Below, one piece after another: positions 1 through 9,061 of a stretch of 64,000 nucleotides of DNA; the stretch's first letter is position 1; every line of letters starts with the position of its first letter. The position numbers and the translations under genes were made by a program. The notes beneath the pieces were generated by a model, which made no database searches, was not told the DNA's origin, and saw only the letters and a program-made list of their open reading frames with translations. The DNA is from Achromobacter sp. UMC71 (GTDB taxonomy: Bacteria > Pseudomonadota > Gammaproteobacteria > Burkholderiales > Burkholderiaceae_B): assembly GCF_014170305.1 (NCBI RefSeq), contig NZ_LZZT01000010.1, positions 62,001-126,000 on the forward strand, written 5' to 3'.

Positions 1-769
1 GCCAGATGCACAGCGGCGTGCTGATGCCAAAGCCCAGGCCGGCCGTCACCAGGCTGAGCAGCGGGTCGGTGTTGTCGAACTCGAACGTGCGTTCGATCAT
101 GACGTCGTGCGCCTCGACCAGGCGGTCGATCTCGGCGCCGATGAACGAGCGGGCGCTGTAGCGGATGAACTGCGCGCGCTTGCCCAATTCCTTGAGCGTG
201 GTGATCTTTTCCATGCCCAGGCTGCGCGGCACGATCAGCACGTAGGGTTCGCTGAACAGGGCGGTCTTGCGGATGCTGGGCTTGCCGGCCGAGGCGCTGG
301 TGGTCACCACCAGGTCCAGCTGCCGGTCTTCCAGCTGCTTGTCCAGGACGGGCGTGATGCCCGACCACAGGCGGATCTGGCGCGACGCGCCGGACAGCCC
401 GTGGATCAGGGTGGGGCCCAGTGTGCCGGCGAACGAATCCACGCAACCGAAGCGCACGATATTGCGCTTGGCGCGGCTCAGGTTGCGCACGCTTTCCGTC
501 ATGTCGCCGGCCTGCGCCAGCAATCGCGCGGCGTGGTCGAACAACAGTTCGCCCGCCGGGGTCGGCCGCGCCGGCCGCGTGCTGCGGTCCAGCAGCTCGG
601 TGGACATCGCGGTTTCCAGCTGCTTGACGCGTTGCGAGACCGCCGCCTGCGACAAGCCCAGCAGGCGAGCCGCGCCTGACACCGACGCCGCTTCCACCAC
701 CGCCACCCACGTCAGCAGCAGGCTCCAATCGGGATAATTCTCGGTGGTGCTGAACGAAAAGCGGTTCAT
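1..769 (-). CDS. LysR-family transcriptional regulator (3' end outside window)
   Basis: Reverse-strand translation gives an N-terminal winged helix-turn-helix (AARLLGLSQAAVSQRVKQLE, about residues 33-52) followed by the start of a LysR substrate-binding domain that runs off the window edge, so about 256 residues are visible. The start is the ATG at 769; an in-frame ATG at 781 is also possible and neither has a clear ribosome binding site. The gene lies downstream of hutG on the same strand, about 40 bases away, so the two may be co-transcribed. Control of hutG or of a neighbour outside the window is an inference from position only. The family assignment is secure; the ligand is unknown. Confidence 0.85.
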   Translation of the reverse strand, partial: MNRFSFSTTENYPDWSLLLTWVAVVEAASVSGAARLLGLSQAAVSQRVKQLETAMSTELLDRSTRPARPTPAGELLFDHAARLLAQAGDMTESVRNLSRAKRNIVRFGCVDSFAGTLGPTLIHGLSGASRQIRLWSGITPVLDKQLEDRQLDLVVTTSASAGKPSIRKTALFSEPYVLIVPRSLGMEKITTLKELGKRAQFIRYSARSFIGAEIDRLVEAHDVMIERTFEFDNTDPLLSLVTAGLGFGISTPLCIW

Positions 770-809
770 CGGCGGCGGCATGCGGACGTTGTGGCGCGGG
801 GCCGGCCGC

Positions 810-1610
810 TTAGCGCTTGCGCGCCAGCGTCTGCGCCAGCGCGGCCCGCACCAGGCCTTCGACCACGGGGATGACCTTGTTCGCGGCGTTGGGCAGGTAG
901 CCGTAGGGGTAGGACTCGTCCATATAGGTGGACTGGCACATTTCCAGTTGCACGGCGTGGATGTCCTCGGCCGGCGAGCCGTAGTGGCGCGTGATGTAGC
1001 CGCCCTTGAAGCGGCCGTTCAGGGCCGAGGTGTAGCCGCAGTCCGGCAGGCGTTCGCCGATGGCGGCCAGGATGTCCGGCGCGCAGCTGGCGCCGTCGGC
1101 GGTGCCCAGGTTCAGGTCGGGCAACTTGCCCTCGAACAGGCGCGGCAGCACGCTGGCGATCGAGTGGGCTTCCCACAGCAGCACCGTGCCGTGTTCGGCG
1201 CGGATGCGGTCGAGCTCTTCGCGCAGCTTGGCGTGATAGGGCTGCCAGTAGTGCTGCACGCGATGCGTGCGTTCGTCGTCGGTCAGGACGGCGTCGCTCA
1301 GGTACAGCGGTTCGCCGCGGAAGGTGTGGGTCGGGCACAGGCCCGTCTTGGTCTGGCCGGGATACAGGCTTTCGTCATCGGGCGAGCGGTTCAGGTCCAC
1401 CACGTAACGCGAATATCGGGCGCCCAGCACCGATGCGCCCAGCGCTTCGGCGAACTGATACAGGGTATCCAGGTGCCAGTCGGTGTCCCCGGACTGCTGG
1501 CCGACGGGCGTCATCCGGGCGCGCTGCGCATCGGGAATCTGGCTGCCGAGATGGGGAATGGAGATCAGCAGCGGGGCGGATCCGCGGCTGAAGTGGTAGA
1601 TGTCGCTCAA
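810..1610 (-). CDS. hutG: N-formylglutamate deformylase (HutG)
   Basis: Cytosolic hydrolase of the last step in one branch of histidine breakdown: N-formyl-L-glutamate to glutamate and formate. Family motifs are visible: SIPH (about residues 17-20), DTDWHLD (42-48), VVDLNR (about 70-75) and WEAHS (146-150), which supply probable metal ligands. I chose the TTG start at 1610 because CGGAG sits six bases upstream and the resulting 266 residues match the usual family length; a longer reading from 1646 adds 12 residues and lacks a ribosome binding site. No other hut genes are next to it, only a LysR gene downstream, so it may serve another formyl-glutamate source. Confidence 0.88.
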   Translation of the reverse strand: MSDIYHFSRGSAPLLISIPHLGSQIPDAQRARMTPVGQQSGDTDWHLDTLYQFAEALGASVLGARYSRYVVDLNRSPDDESLYPGQTKTGLCPTHTFRGEPLYLSDAVLTDDERTHRVQHYWQPYHAKLREELDRIRAEHGTVLLWEAHSIASVLPRLFEGKLPDLNLGTADGASCAPDILAAIGERLPDCGYTSALNGRFKGGYITRHYGSPAEDIHAVQLEMCQSTYMDESYPYGYLPNAANKVIPVVEGLVRAALAQTLARKR

Positions 1611-1842
1611 CGAAAACTCCGGGGTGTAAGACGGTAAGGCAGGCAAGGCAGGCGGCGCGGCGCCGGCTGGCTGCCGCTATGCTAGGCAGACGAATCGGCT
1701 GCGGGCATTTGCATCGTCAATGGCGATGCTGAACATCATGATAGCTGATTCAAATGGCGAGCTACCCGGGCAATGGCGCGCGAAAACCGGGCGCGCCGGC
1801 CACGCCATCGCAGGCGATGGCTTTGGAACCCGATGCGTTCGG

Positions 1843-2760
1843 TCACTCCCCCCAAGGCGCGCCGTGCGCCCATCGCGCCGCGATGTCGTCGATCAAGCGG
1901 CGCACCTTGGGCGCCAGGTGCCGCCGGTGCGGATACACCGCGCAGACCGGCGCGCCGGGCGGGGTGCAGGCTTGCAGCAGCGGTACCAGCCGGCCTTGGC
2001 GCAGGTCGTCGCCCACCAGGAAGGCGCCCAGCTGGACGATGCCGGCGCCCGCCAGCGCGGCGTCGCGCAGGGCCTCGGTGTTGCCCAGGCGCAAGCGGCC
2101 GGCGACCTGCACCAGGCGGTCCTGTCCTTGATGGGCATAGCGCCACGGTACCAGCGCGCCCATGTGCGTGAAGGCCAGCGTCTGGTGGCGCGCCAGATCG
2201 TCGGGCGAGGCCGGCGCGCCGTGGCGGTCCAGGTAGGCGGGCGCGGCGCAGGTGATGAGCCGGTGCGGCGCCAGCACGCGGCGCACCAGGCGGCTGTCGG
2301 TCTCGCCGCCGATGCGGATCGCGACGTCGATGCCGTCGCGCACCAGGTCGGTGTAGTCGTCCGAAAAACTGACGTCGGCGTCGACCTCGGGCCATTGCGC
2401 CAGGTAGTCGTGCAGCAGCGGCATGAGGTGCAGCCGGCCCAGCGCCACCGGCATGTCGATGCGCAGGCGGCCGCGCGGCGCTTCCTGGCGGCTGGCCAGG
2501 GCGTCGGTGGCGTTCTCGACTTCGGCCAGGATGCGTTGCGCGTGTTCGTAGAACACCCGGCCTTCGTCGCTGAGGCTGACGCTGCGGGTACTGCGATGCA
2601 GCAGCCGCGCGCCCACGCTTTGCTCCAGCCGGGCGATGCACTTGCCGATGGCCGAGCGCGACAAGCCCAGTTTTTCGGAGGCCAGCGTGAAACTCTGCGC
2701 GTCGGCCACGCGTACGAAGGCGAGCACGTCGCCGAGATGGTCGATGCCGGGGGAAGTCAT
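1843..2760 (-). CDS. LysR-family transcriptional regulator
   Basis: 305 residues with an N-terminal helix-turn-helix (SFTLASEKLGLSRSAIGKCI, about 21-40) and a LysR effector domain. The sequence resembles the CrgA/DhcR-like subgroup common in Burkholderiales (GRLRIDMPVALG opening the effector domain). The ATG at 2760 has GGAG about eight bases upstream. It is divergent from the MFS exporter at 2965, the usual layout for a LysR regulator and its target, so control of that transporter is the likely role. The inducer cannot be read from the sequence. Confidence 0.88.
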   Translation of the reverse strand: MTSPGIDHLGDVLAFVRVADAQSFTLASEKLGLSRSAIGKCIARLEQSVGARLLHRSTRSVSLSDEGRVFYEHAQRILAEVENATDALASRQEAPRGRLRIDMPVALGRLHLMPLLHDYLAQWPEVDADVSFSDDYTDLVRDGIDVAIRIGGETDSRLVRRVLAPHRLITCAAPAYLDRHGAPASPDDLARHQTLAFTHMGALVPWRYAHQGQDRLVQVAGRLRLGNTEALRDAALAGAGIVQLGAFLVGDDLRQGRLVPLLQACTPPGAPVCAVYPHRRHLAPKVRRLIDDIAARWAHGAPWGE

Positions 2761-2829
2761 GGAAGGCGCTCCGGAGTTCGCATTGCTGCCTGGGATCCTG
2801 ATTGTCGACGATTTGTCCCTTGTGTTTCT

Positions 2830-2848
2830 AGATATTCATGCTTTATCT
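2830..2848. promoter_or_regulatory. Possible LysR-type operator (imperfect dyad)
   Basis: AGATATTCATGCTTTATCT is an AT-rich imperfect dyad in the 204-base divergent intergenic region between the LysR gene and the MFS gene. Its position fits a regulator box, but the symmetry is weak and no second copy was found. Confidence 0.25.
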
Positions 2849-2964
2849 GGAATACGGAATCAGTAGACTGCCTGGAAAGACCTTCCACGCGGGTTTGCCG
2901 CGCAGCGCGCTGACGGCGCCGGGCGGGCTTCCCAGCGACTCCTGATTCAACGAGACACTTCCCC

Positions 2965-4191
2965 ATGACACGCACGAACCACGACGCCGCCGGCGAATCC
3001 GGCCCTGGCATCGAACCCGATGCCCGCGCCAATGCCTGGGGCGCGGTGGCGGCGGCCGGCCTGGCGACCTTCTGTGTCGTCACCACCGAAATGCTGCCGG
3101 TGGGTTTGCTGGTGCCGATCGCCGACAGCCTGGACGTGTCGGTCGGGCTAGGCGGATTGCTGATGTTCGTGCCCGGGCTGCTGGCGGCCCTGTGCGCGCC
3201 GCTGGTGGTGGTGGGCGCCCGCGGCATCGACCGGCGGCGCATTCTTTGCGGCCTGCTGCTGTTGCTGGCCGGCGCCAACCTGGCCAGCGCGCTGGCGCCG
3301 GGCCTGGCGTGGTTCCTGGCGGCGCGGGTGCTGGTGGGCGTGTGCATCGGCGGCATCTGGGCGGTGGCGGGCGGCTTGGCCAGCCGGCTGGTGGCGCCCG
3401 CGTCCGCCGGCCTGGCGACCGCGGTGATTTTCGGGGGCGTGGCGGTGGCGTCGGTGCTGGGCGTGCCGCTGGGGGCGTTGATCGGCGAGCTGGCCGGATG
3501 GCGCAGCGCGTTCGGCGCGATGGCCGCATTGAGCGCGGCGGTGCTGCTGTGGGCCGCGCTGACGTTGCCGCCGTTGCCGGTGACTCGGTCGATCACGGCG
3601 CGTGAACTGCTGGGCCAGCTGCGCAACCCGGTGTTGCGGCGCGGGCTGCTCGTCACGCTGTTCCTGGTAGCCGGTCATTTCATGGCCTATACGTTTGTAC
3701 GGCCGTTGCTGCAGGCCAAGGCGGGCTTTGCGCAAAGCTGGATCGGGCCGCTGCTGTTCGCCTATGGCGTGGCCGGCATCGCCGGCAATTTCCTGGCCGG
3801 CGGGGCGGCGGCGCGGCGTTTGCGTCCCACCTTGCTGGCCATCGTGCTGGGACTGCTGGCCACGCTGGCGCTGTTACCGTGGCTGGGCAACCTGCGTCCC
3901 GGCGCGGTGGCGCTTTTGTTGCTGTGGGGCGTGTCCTACGGCGGCGTGTCGGTCGCCTTGCAGACCTGGATGATGCAGTCCGCCCGCGACGCGGTCGAGG
4001 CGGCGACCTCGCTGTTCGTGGGCGTGTTCAACCTGGCGATTGCCTTGGGCGCGTTGGCGGGCGGGGCCAGCGTGGACCGCTGGGGCCTGTCCGCCACGCT
4101 GCTGATCGCCGCGGCCTGCATGCTGGCGCCGCTGGCGGCGATCGGGGGGCGGGGCGTGCCGTCCCGCGGGCCGGCAGGCGATACGCCCTAG
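2965..4191 (+). CDS. MFS transporter, DHA1-like (drug/sugar efflux type)
   Basis: 408 residues with about 12 hydrophobic segments and the early motif TEMLPVGLLVPIADSLDVSVG (about 42-62, written here as two overlapping family hallmarks: TEMLPVGLL and IADSLDVS), typical of the AraJ/YdhP/NepI branch of proton-driven exporters. Motif A-like GARGIDRRR lies in the loop after TM2. It probably exports a small toxic or signalling compound from the inner membrane. The adjacent divergent LysR gene is the likely regulator. The next transporter, convergent at 4227, belongs to the same broad branch but is only distantly similar. The substrate is unknown. Confidence 0.85.
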   Translation: MTRTNHDAAGESGPGIEPDARANAWGAVAAAGLATFCVVTTEMLPVGLLVPIADSLDVSVGLGGLLMFVPGLLAALCAPLVVVGARGIDRRRILCGLLLLLAGANLASALAPGLAWFLAARVLVGVCIGGIWAVAGGLASRLVAPASAGLATAVIFGGVAVASVLGVPLGALIGELAGWRSAFGAMAALSAAVLLWAALTLPPLPVTRSITARELLGQLRNPVLRRGLLVTLFLVAGHFMAYTFVRPLLQAKAGFAQSWIGPLLFAYGVAGIAGNFLAGGAAARRLRPTLLAIVLGLLATLALLPWLGNLRPGAVALLLLWGVSYGGVSVALQTWMMQSARDAVEAATSLFVGVFNLAIALGALAGGASVDRWGLSATLLIAAACMLAPLAAIGGRGVPSRGPAGDTP

Positions 4192-4226
4192 GGCTTGCGC
4201 GAGGCTTCCTTTAGCGCTGACCGGCC

Positions 4227-5444
4227 CTAGGCCCGGTGTCCCGCGCGAAAACCGTGCGCGCGCGCCCGCCACGCCGCCAGCAGCGCAATGCTGGCCACCG
4301 CGGCCACCGTCCATGCGAACGCGCCCGCGCCCGCCGTGTCCAGCAGCACGCCGCCCAGCACGCCGCCGCAGGCGATGGCCAGGTTGAAGATGGTGACCAG
4401 CATCGACTGCGCCACGTCCGAGTGTTCACCGGCGGTGTCGGCGATGGCGGTCTGCAGCAAGGTCGGCGCGCCGCCGAAGCTCAGGCCCCACAGCGCCACG
4501 CCGGCCAGCACCGTGGCCGGCTGATCGCCGGCGATGCCCAGCGCGCAGGCGGTCAGGGCGAACAGCGCCAGCGAACCCAGCGTCATGGCCCGCAGGCGGC
4601 GGTCGACCTGCATTCCGATCAGCCACAGGCCGGCGATGGCGCTGGCGCCGAACACCAGCAGCACCGCGTCTACCGGCACCGGCTGCCCGTGATGGGCCAG
4701 GTACGGCGCGATATAGGTATAGAGCACGTTGTGCGCCAGGATCCAGGTGAACAGCACGAACAGGATGGGGCGGATGCCGGGCATGAGGAAGGTGCGCGCG
4801 ATGGACTGGCGCTGGCGCGCCGCCTGGCCGGCGAAGTCGGGCACGGCCACGCGCACCCACACCACCAGCGCCAGCGACACGGCGGCCATGATCCAGAATA
4901 CGCCGCGCCAATCCATCATGCTGCCCAGCCAGGCGCCGGCGGGTACGCCCAGGCACAAGGCCAGCGGCTGGCCCGCGCCCACCACCGCCAGCGCCCGGCC
5001 TTGCTGGCGAGGCGCGACCAGACGGCGGGCATAGCCGGCCAGCAGCCCCCACAGCAGTCCCGCGGCCATGCCGCCGATGAAGCGCGCGGCCAGCGTCAAC
5101 ACGTAGTGGCTGGACAGGGCGGTGACGACGTTGAACACGCACAGGCAGGCCAGCGCCAACAGCAGCAGCGGCCGGCGATTCCAGCTGCGGGTGGCGGCGA
5201 TGAGGGGAATGGCCGTCAGCACCGAGCCGGCGGCGAACAGGGTGACCAGTTGCCCGGCCAGCGACTCGGACACGCCCAGCCCCTGGCCGATCTGCGGCAG
5301 CAGGCCGGCGGGCACGGTCTCGGTCATGATGGTGATGAAGCCGGCCAGCGCCATGGCCAGCAGTTTGCCCAGCGGCAGGCGTTCAACGGTGTCTTGCGGG
5401 CAGGCGCTGGCGGGCAGCGCGGAAGAGGAGGAGGGGGGTGTCAT
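4227..5444 (-). CDS. MFS transporter, DHA1-like, TetR-controlled
   Basis: Inner-membrane exporter with about 12 transmembrane segments and the TETVPAGLLPQIG signature (about 40-52) of the AraJ/SotB-like DHA1 branch. I chose the ATG at 5444; a GTG at 5465 would add seven residues but would leave almost no leader after the predicted transcription start. It lies directly downstream of a perfect palindrome (5473-5490) and of the tetR-type gene at 5550, on the same strand. The arrangement is a classic repressor-controlled efflux pump. The pump substrate and the inducer are probably the same class of compound, but neither can be named. Confidence 0.87.
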   Translation of the reverse strand: MTPPSSSSALPASACPQDTVERLPLGKLLAMALAGFITIMTETVPAGLLPQIGQGLGVSESLAGQLVTLFAAGSVLTAIPLIAATRSWNRRPLLLLALACLCVFNVVTALSSHYVLTLAARFIGGMAAGLLWGLLAGYARRLVAPRQQGRALAVVGAGQPLALCLGVPAGAWLGSMMDWRGVFWIMAAVSLALVVWVRVAVPDFAGQAARQRQSIARTFLMPGIRPILFVLFTWILAHNVLYTYIAPYLAHHGQPVPVDAVLLVFGASAIAGLWLIGMQVDRRLRAMTLGSLALFALTACALGIAGDQPATVLAGVALWGLSFGGAPTLLQTAIADTAGEHSDVAQSMLVTIFNLAIACGGVLGGVLLDTAGAGAFAWTVAAVASIALLAAWRARAHGFRAGHRA

Positions 5445-5472
5445 GGTTTGGGGCGATTGAAACACGGTTAAA

Positions 5473-5490
5473 TTGGAATGATCATTCCAA
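5473..5490. promoter_or_regulatory. TetR-type operator 1 (perfect 18-base palindrome)
   Basis: TTGGAATGATCATTCCAA is a perfect palindrome just before the efflux gene. A close variant (GGAATGATCGTTC core) recurs directly upstream of the neighbouring TetR gene, which supports it as that repressor's binding site. It covers the predicted transcription start. Confidence 0.75.
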
Positions 5491-5518
5491 TAATGGGTAA
5501 AAAAATGCGGACACCCAA
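5490..5518 (-). promoter_or_regulatory. Promoter of the TetR-controlled MFS gene
   Basis: On the reverse strand TTGGGT (5513-5518) and CATTAT (5490-5495) are separated by 17 bases and sit just upstream of operator 1, so repressor bound there would block the start point. The match to sigma-70 boxes is moderate. Confidence 0.45.
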
Positions 5519-5549
5519 AGGCGGCCGCGATGAGAAAAAAAGGCCCGAC

Positions 5550-6131
5550 CTACAGCGCGCCCAGCGCCACGCCCACCACGTCCGCCAGCCATTGCCGGCG
5601 TTCGCGGGGGGAGTTGCCTTTGCTGACCACGCGCAGGCCCTGGATGGTGGTGACGATGAAGCGGGCCAGCGCGCGCGGCGATTTGCCGGCGTCGATCTCG
5701 CCGCCGGCTTGCGCGTCGGCCAGGATTTTCTCCAGCGCCTTTTCCAGGCGTTGGAAATTGCGCCGCACCAACTCGGCCACCGTGTCGTCCTGGCCTGCCA
5801 TTTCCAGCGAGGCATTGGCCACCAGGCAGCCGCGCCGGCTGGCTTCGCGCAATTCGTCGTCGACGATGAAGTCGAGCAGGCGGCCGATGCGCTCGCGGGC
5901 CGTGCCGGGCCGGGCCAGCAGTTCCAGGTTGGCCGCGGTCAGGTCGTGGTAGCGGCGCAGCGCGGCCTCGTACAGGCCCTGCTTGCTGCCGAAGGCGTTG
6001 TACAGACTGCCGCGTCCCAGGCCGGTGCCGTCGACCAGGTCCTGCACGGACGTGGCCGCATAGCCGCGCCGCCAGAACACGTGCATGGCCGCGTCGGCAA
6101 CGTCGTCGGGTTCGAAATCCTTGGTGCGCAT
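5550..6131 (-). CDS. TetR-family transcriptional repressor
   Basis: 193 residues from the ATG at 6131. A longer reading to 6272 adds 47 residues, but that stretch would encode the operator region, so I reject it. The N-terminal helix-turn-helix (AATSVQDLVDGTGLGRGSLY, about 25-44) and the following FGSKQGLYEAAL are TetR hallmarks; the rest is the helical ligand and dimer domain, of the AcrR/NemR-like type. One operator-like palindrome begins 11 bases before the start codon and another lies between this gene and the MFS exporter. It therefore probably represses both itself and the exporter. Confidence 0.9.
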   Translation of the reverse strand: MRTKDFEPDDVADAAMHVFWRRGYAATSVQDLVDGTGLGRGSLYNAFGSKQGLYEAALRRYHDLTAANLELLARPGTARERIGRLLDFIVDDELREASRRGCLVANASLEMAGQDDTVAELVRRNFQRLEKALEKILADAQAGGEIDAGKSPRALARFIVTTIQGLRVVSKGNSPRERRQWLADVVGVALGAL

Positions 6132-6141
6132 GGCGGCCTTT

Positions 6142-6159
6142 ATGGAATGATCGTTCAAA
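6142..6159. promoter_or_regulatory. TetR-type operator 2 (autoregulation)
   Basis: ATGGAATGATCGTTCAAA matches operator 1 over its core with an A-to-G change at the centre and a weaker right arm. It lies just upstream of the tetR-type start codon, which suggests autorepression with lower affinity than at the exporter. Confidence 0.65.
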
Positions 6160-6335
6160 TAAGAATAGGGCCGGCCGTACCTAGGGTCAAGCATGACCAT
6201 TCCCGCGGAAGGGGCTTGTCGCGCGCGCCGCGGCATCGGTGTTTTCCCTGAATCCGCCGTTTTTTTGCGCATCAGTACTAACCACTAGCCCGGTGCCTGC
6301 TTCCCGGGGACGTCCTTCGACGGGACGGCAGATAT

Positions 6336-6357
6336 ATAACCTTTAGGAATAGGGTAT
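6336..6357. promoter_or_regulatory. Possible LysR box in the promoter region of the binding-protein gene
   Basis: The stretch 6132-6466 contains no gene. Apart from TetR operator 2 it holds ATAACC, ten bases, GGGTAT: an imperfect dyad with the T-N11-A character of LysR sites, about 110 bases upstream of the substrate-binding-protein gene. ATAACC and GGTTAT also occur at 9001-9006 and 9040-9045 beside the LysR gene at 8997, so a shared regulator is possible. This is weak evidence. Confidence 0.3.
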
Positions 6358-6466
6358 GTACCTTAAGGACTTTGACGCCATGTCTTGCCGATTCTAGTCT
6401 GCCTGCACGCTGTACCTCTGACTGCAGAACACGACAGCCGCCGCCGCGCGGCGCACAAGGGAAGTC

Positions 6467-8032
6467 ATGAAACGTCCTGCCACTCTCGTCTTTGCCGCCG
6501 CGCTGTTCGCGGCCTGTAGCGCGGGCCTGACCGCGCCCGCCCATGCCCAGGATCGTCCGCTCTTGCGCATCAGTTCGGGCGCGGCCGACAACGCCTCGCT
6601 GGATCCGCACCGCGCCACCTCCACGGCCGACAAGGGCGTGGCCGCGCAGATGTTCGATGCGCTGGTGCGCTTTCCGGCGGGCAGCGCCGATCCCAAGGCC
6701 CTGGAACCGGACTTGGCCGAACGCTGGGAGGCCTCGGCGGACAGCAAGACCTGGACCTTCCATCTGCGCCACGGTGTGCAGTTCCATGCCGGCTACGGCG
6801 AACTGAAGGCGGACGACGTGGTCTATTCGATCCAGCGCGCCGCCGACCCCAACCGGTCCAGCTTCGCGGCTGCCTTCGGCATCATCGACAAGGTCGAGGC
6901 GCTGGACGATTACACCGTGCGCTTCACGTTGAAGTACCCGGATGCCGCCTTCCTGGGCCGGGTATCGAACTACCACGGCGGCAACATCGTCAGCAAGAAG
7001 GCCGCCGAAAAGCTGGGCGACAAGTTCGGCGCCTCGCCCGTGGGCACGGGGCCCTTTGCCTTTGGCGAACACGTCACGCAGCAATACGTGAAGCTGGTGG
7101 CCAACGACGCGTACTTCCGCGGCAAGCCCAAACTGGGCGGCATCATGTACCGCATGATCCCGTCGGACAGCGCGCGCGAACTGGCCTTCACATCCAACGA
7201 GATCGACGTCATGCAGGGCAAGCGCGAACAGCGCTGGGTGGAACGCTCGGCCAAGCGCGGCATGCAGGTCGACATCTTCGAACCGGCCGAATTCCGCACC
7301 CTGCACATCAACCGCAACATCAAGCCGCTGGACAACCTGAAGGTGCGCCAGGCGATCGCCGCCGCCATCAATGTCGACGAGATCGTGCGCTACGCCGGCA
7401 AGGACGTCGCGGAAAAGGGCTGCTCGGTGGTGCCCAACGGCTACCTGGGCCAGGACTGCGGCGCGGGCGGCTACGCCTACGACCCGGACCGCGCCCGCAA
7501 ACTGCTGGCCGAGGCGGGCTTTCCCAGCGGCATCGAGATCAAGTCGATCGTGTCGAATATCTCGGCGCAGCAGCCGATCATGGAGATCGTGCAGGCGCAG
7601 TTGGCCAAGGCCGGCATCAAGCTCAACATGGAAGTGGTGGACCACGCGACTTACCAGGCCAAGAGCCGCCAGGACCTGAGCGGCCTGGTGTTCTACGGCG
7701 CCGCGCGCTTTCCCAACGCGGATACCTACCTGACCGAGTTCTACGACTCGGCCGCCGCCATCGGCGCGCCGGCCGCGATGTCGAACTTCTCGCACTGCTC
7801 GGTGGCCGACGACGCCATCCGCCAGGCCCGCGTCGAGCCGGACGCCGCGCGCCAGCTGGCGCTGTGGAAAGAGGCACAGGCCAAGATCCACGACGACGTC
7901 TGCGCGGTGCCGCTGTTCGGGCTCAAGCAGGTCTGGGTGCACAGCGACCGGGTGAACTACGGCTATGCGCTCAAGGGCGCGCTGAACCTGCAGCCGCCGA
8001 TCACCGAGCTGACCACGGTCAAGGTGCCCTGA
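6467..8032 (+). CDS. ABC transporter periplasmic substrate-binding protein (peptide/opine family 5)
   Basis: 521 residues. A Sec signal peptide (residues 1-27, ending AHA before QDRP) is followed by an SBP_bac_5 fold of the DppA/OppA type: LDPHRATS near the N-terminus, LAERWEASADSKTWTFHLR, and GTGPFAFGEH. AGGGAAG precedes the ATG. It captures a peptide-like or opine-like solute in the periplasm. Its partner permeases and ATPases are probably the Dpp-like genes at 13044-16826, separated from it by the oxidase genes. A LysR gene lies between on the other strand. The substrate is inferred only from the oxidase context. Confidence 0.9.
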   Translation: MKRPATLVFAAALFAACSAGLTAPAHAQDRPLLRISSGAADNASLDPHRATSTADKGVAAQMFDALVRFPAGSADPKALEPDLAERWEASADSKTWTFHLRHGVQFHAGYGELKADDVVYSIQRAADPNRSSFAAAFGIIDKVEALDDYTVRFTLKYPDAAFLGRVSNYHGGNIVSKKAAEKLGDKFGASPVGTGPFAFGEHVTQQYVKLVANDAYFRGKPKLGGIMYRMIPSDSARELAFTSNEIDVMQGKREQRWVERSAKRGMQVDIFEPAEFRTLHINRNIKPLDNLKVRQAIAAAINVDEIVRYAGKDVAEKGCSVVPNGYLGQDCGAGGYAYDPDRARKLLAEAGFPSGIEIKSIVSNISAQQPIMEIVQAQLAKAGIKLNMEVVDHATYQAKSRQDLSGLVFYGAARFPNADTYLTEFYDSAAAIGAPAAMSNFSHCSVADDAIRQARVEPDAARQLALWKEAQAKIHDDVCAVPLFGLKQVWVHSDRVNYGYALKGALNLQPPITELTTVKVP

Positions 8033-8079
8033 CGGTCAACGCGGCGATCCGGGCCCGCGTCACCCGTCCGGGTCACCGG

Positions 8080-8997
8080 TCACTGCCCCTTCAACACTTC
8101 CCGGGAGATCTGCGCGGCGACGTCGCGCGCCTCCTCGACAAAGGTCTCGACCAGCGCCGCGTTGCGCGACGCCTGTGAACGGCACAACTGGAAATGGAAA
8201 TTCAATTCCGGATCGAACCGCCGCAGCACCAGGCGGCTTTGAAACCCTTCGGCGAACAACGGATGAATCAACGACACCCCCAGGCCCGCGGCGACGAACT
8301 CGCACACCGTCGGCGCCGTGCTGGTATCCAGCACCACGTTCAGCCGCGCGTCCGACGTGGAGAAGGCCTGCTGCACCAGTTCGTGCGTCTGGCTGTCGCT
8401 GCCGAACGACACGAACGGCAAGCCGTCCAGGTCGCGCGGCCGGATCACGCGCTTGCGCGTCAGCTCGTGGTTGACGGGCAGGGCGCACACCAGCGGATAG
8501 CGGAACAGCGCCTCGCGCTCGATGTACGGGTTGTCGACCCGGCTGCCGACCAGCGCCACGTCGATGTGGCGGGTGGCCAGCCAGTCGGCCAGGAACAGCG
8601 AGCCGCGGATCTGGATCGACACGCGCACGTCGGGATGGCGCGCCAGGAACTGCATGGTGGCGCGGCGGATGAAGGCGCCCGACAGGGCCGGCAGCACGCC
8701 CACCGTCAAGGTGCGCTGCTCGTCGCGGCGGATGGAATCCACGGCTTGCTCCACTTGCCGCAGGCCGCTGAACACGCGGTCGATCTCCTGGTACAGGCGC
8801 ATGCCCTGGGTGGTGAGCGCGAGCTTGCCGCGCACGCGGTCGAACAGCGCCAGGCCCGTGTCGGTCTCCAGGTGCGACAGCAGCTTGCTGACCGCCGGCT
8901 GCGACACGCCCAGCGCCACCGCGGCCTGGCTGACGGTGCCGTGTTCCACCACCGCCTTGAAGGCTTCGATCTGCCGCAGGTTCAAGGTCTCTTTCAT
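8080..8997 (-). CDS. LysR-family regulator of the oxidase/transport module
   Basis: 305 residues from the ATG at 8997; the longer open frame to 9111 runs through a tandem repeat and is not credible. The N-terminal helix-turn-helix (TVSQAAVALGVSQPAVSKLL, about 21-40) resembles opine-catabolism regulators of the OccR/NocR type, and a LysR effector domain follows. It is convergent with the binding-protein gene and divergent from the first oxidase gene. This central position supports control of both. The inducer is probably the imported substrate. Confidence 0.87.
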   Translation of the reverse strand: MKETLNLRQIEAFKAVVEHGTVSQAAVALGVSQPAVSKLLSHLETDTGLALFDRVRGKLALTTQGMRLYQEIDRVFSGLRQVEQAVDSIRRDEQRTLTVGVLPALSGAFIRRATMQFLARHPDVRVSIQIRGSLFLADWLATRHIDVALVGSRVDNPYIEREALFRYPLVCALPVNHELTRKRVIRPRDLDGLPFVSFGSDSQTHELVQQAFSTSDARLNVVLDTSTAPTVCEFVAAGLGVSLIHPLFAEGFQSRLVLRRFDPELNFHFQLCRSQASRNAALVETFVEEARDVAAQISREVLKGQ

Positions 8998-9061
8998 GCC
9001 ATAACCCCAAAGGGCCGCAACCCGTTTTCCAGCCGCGAAGGTTATAGCGTGGGCCGGGCCG

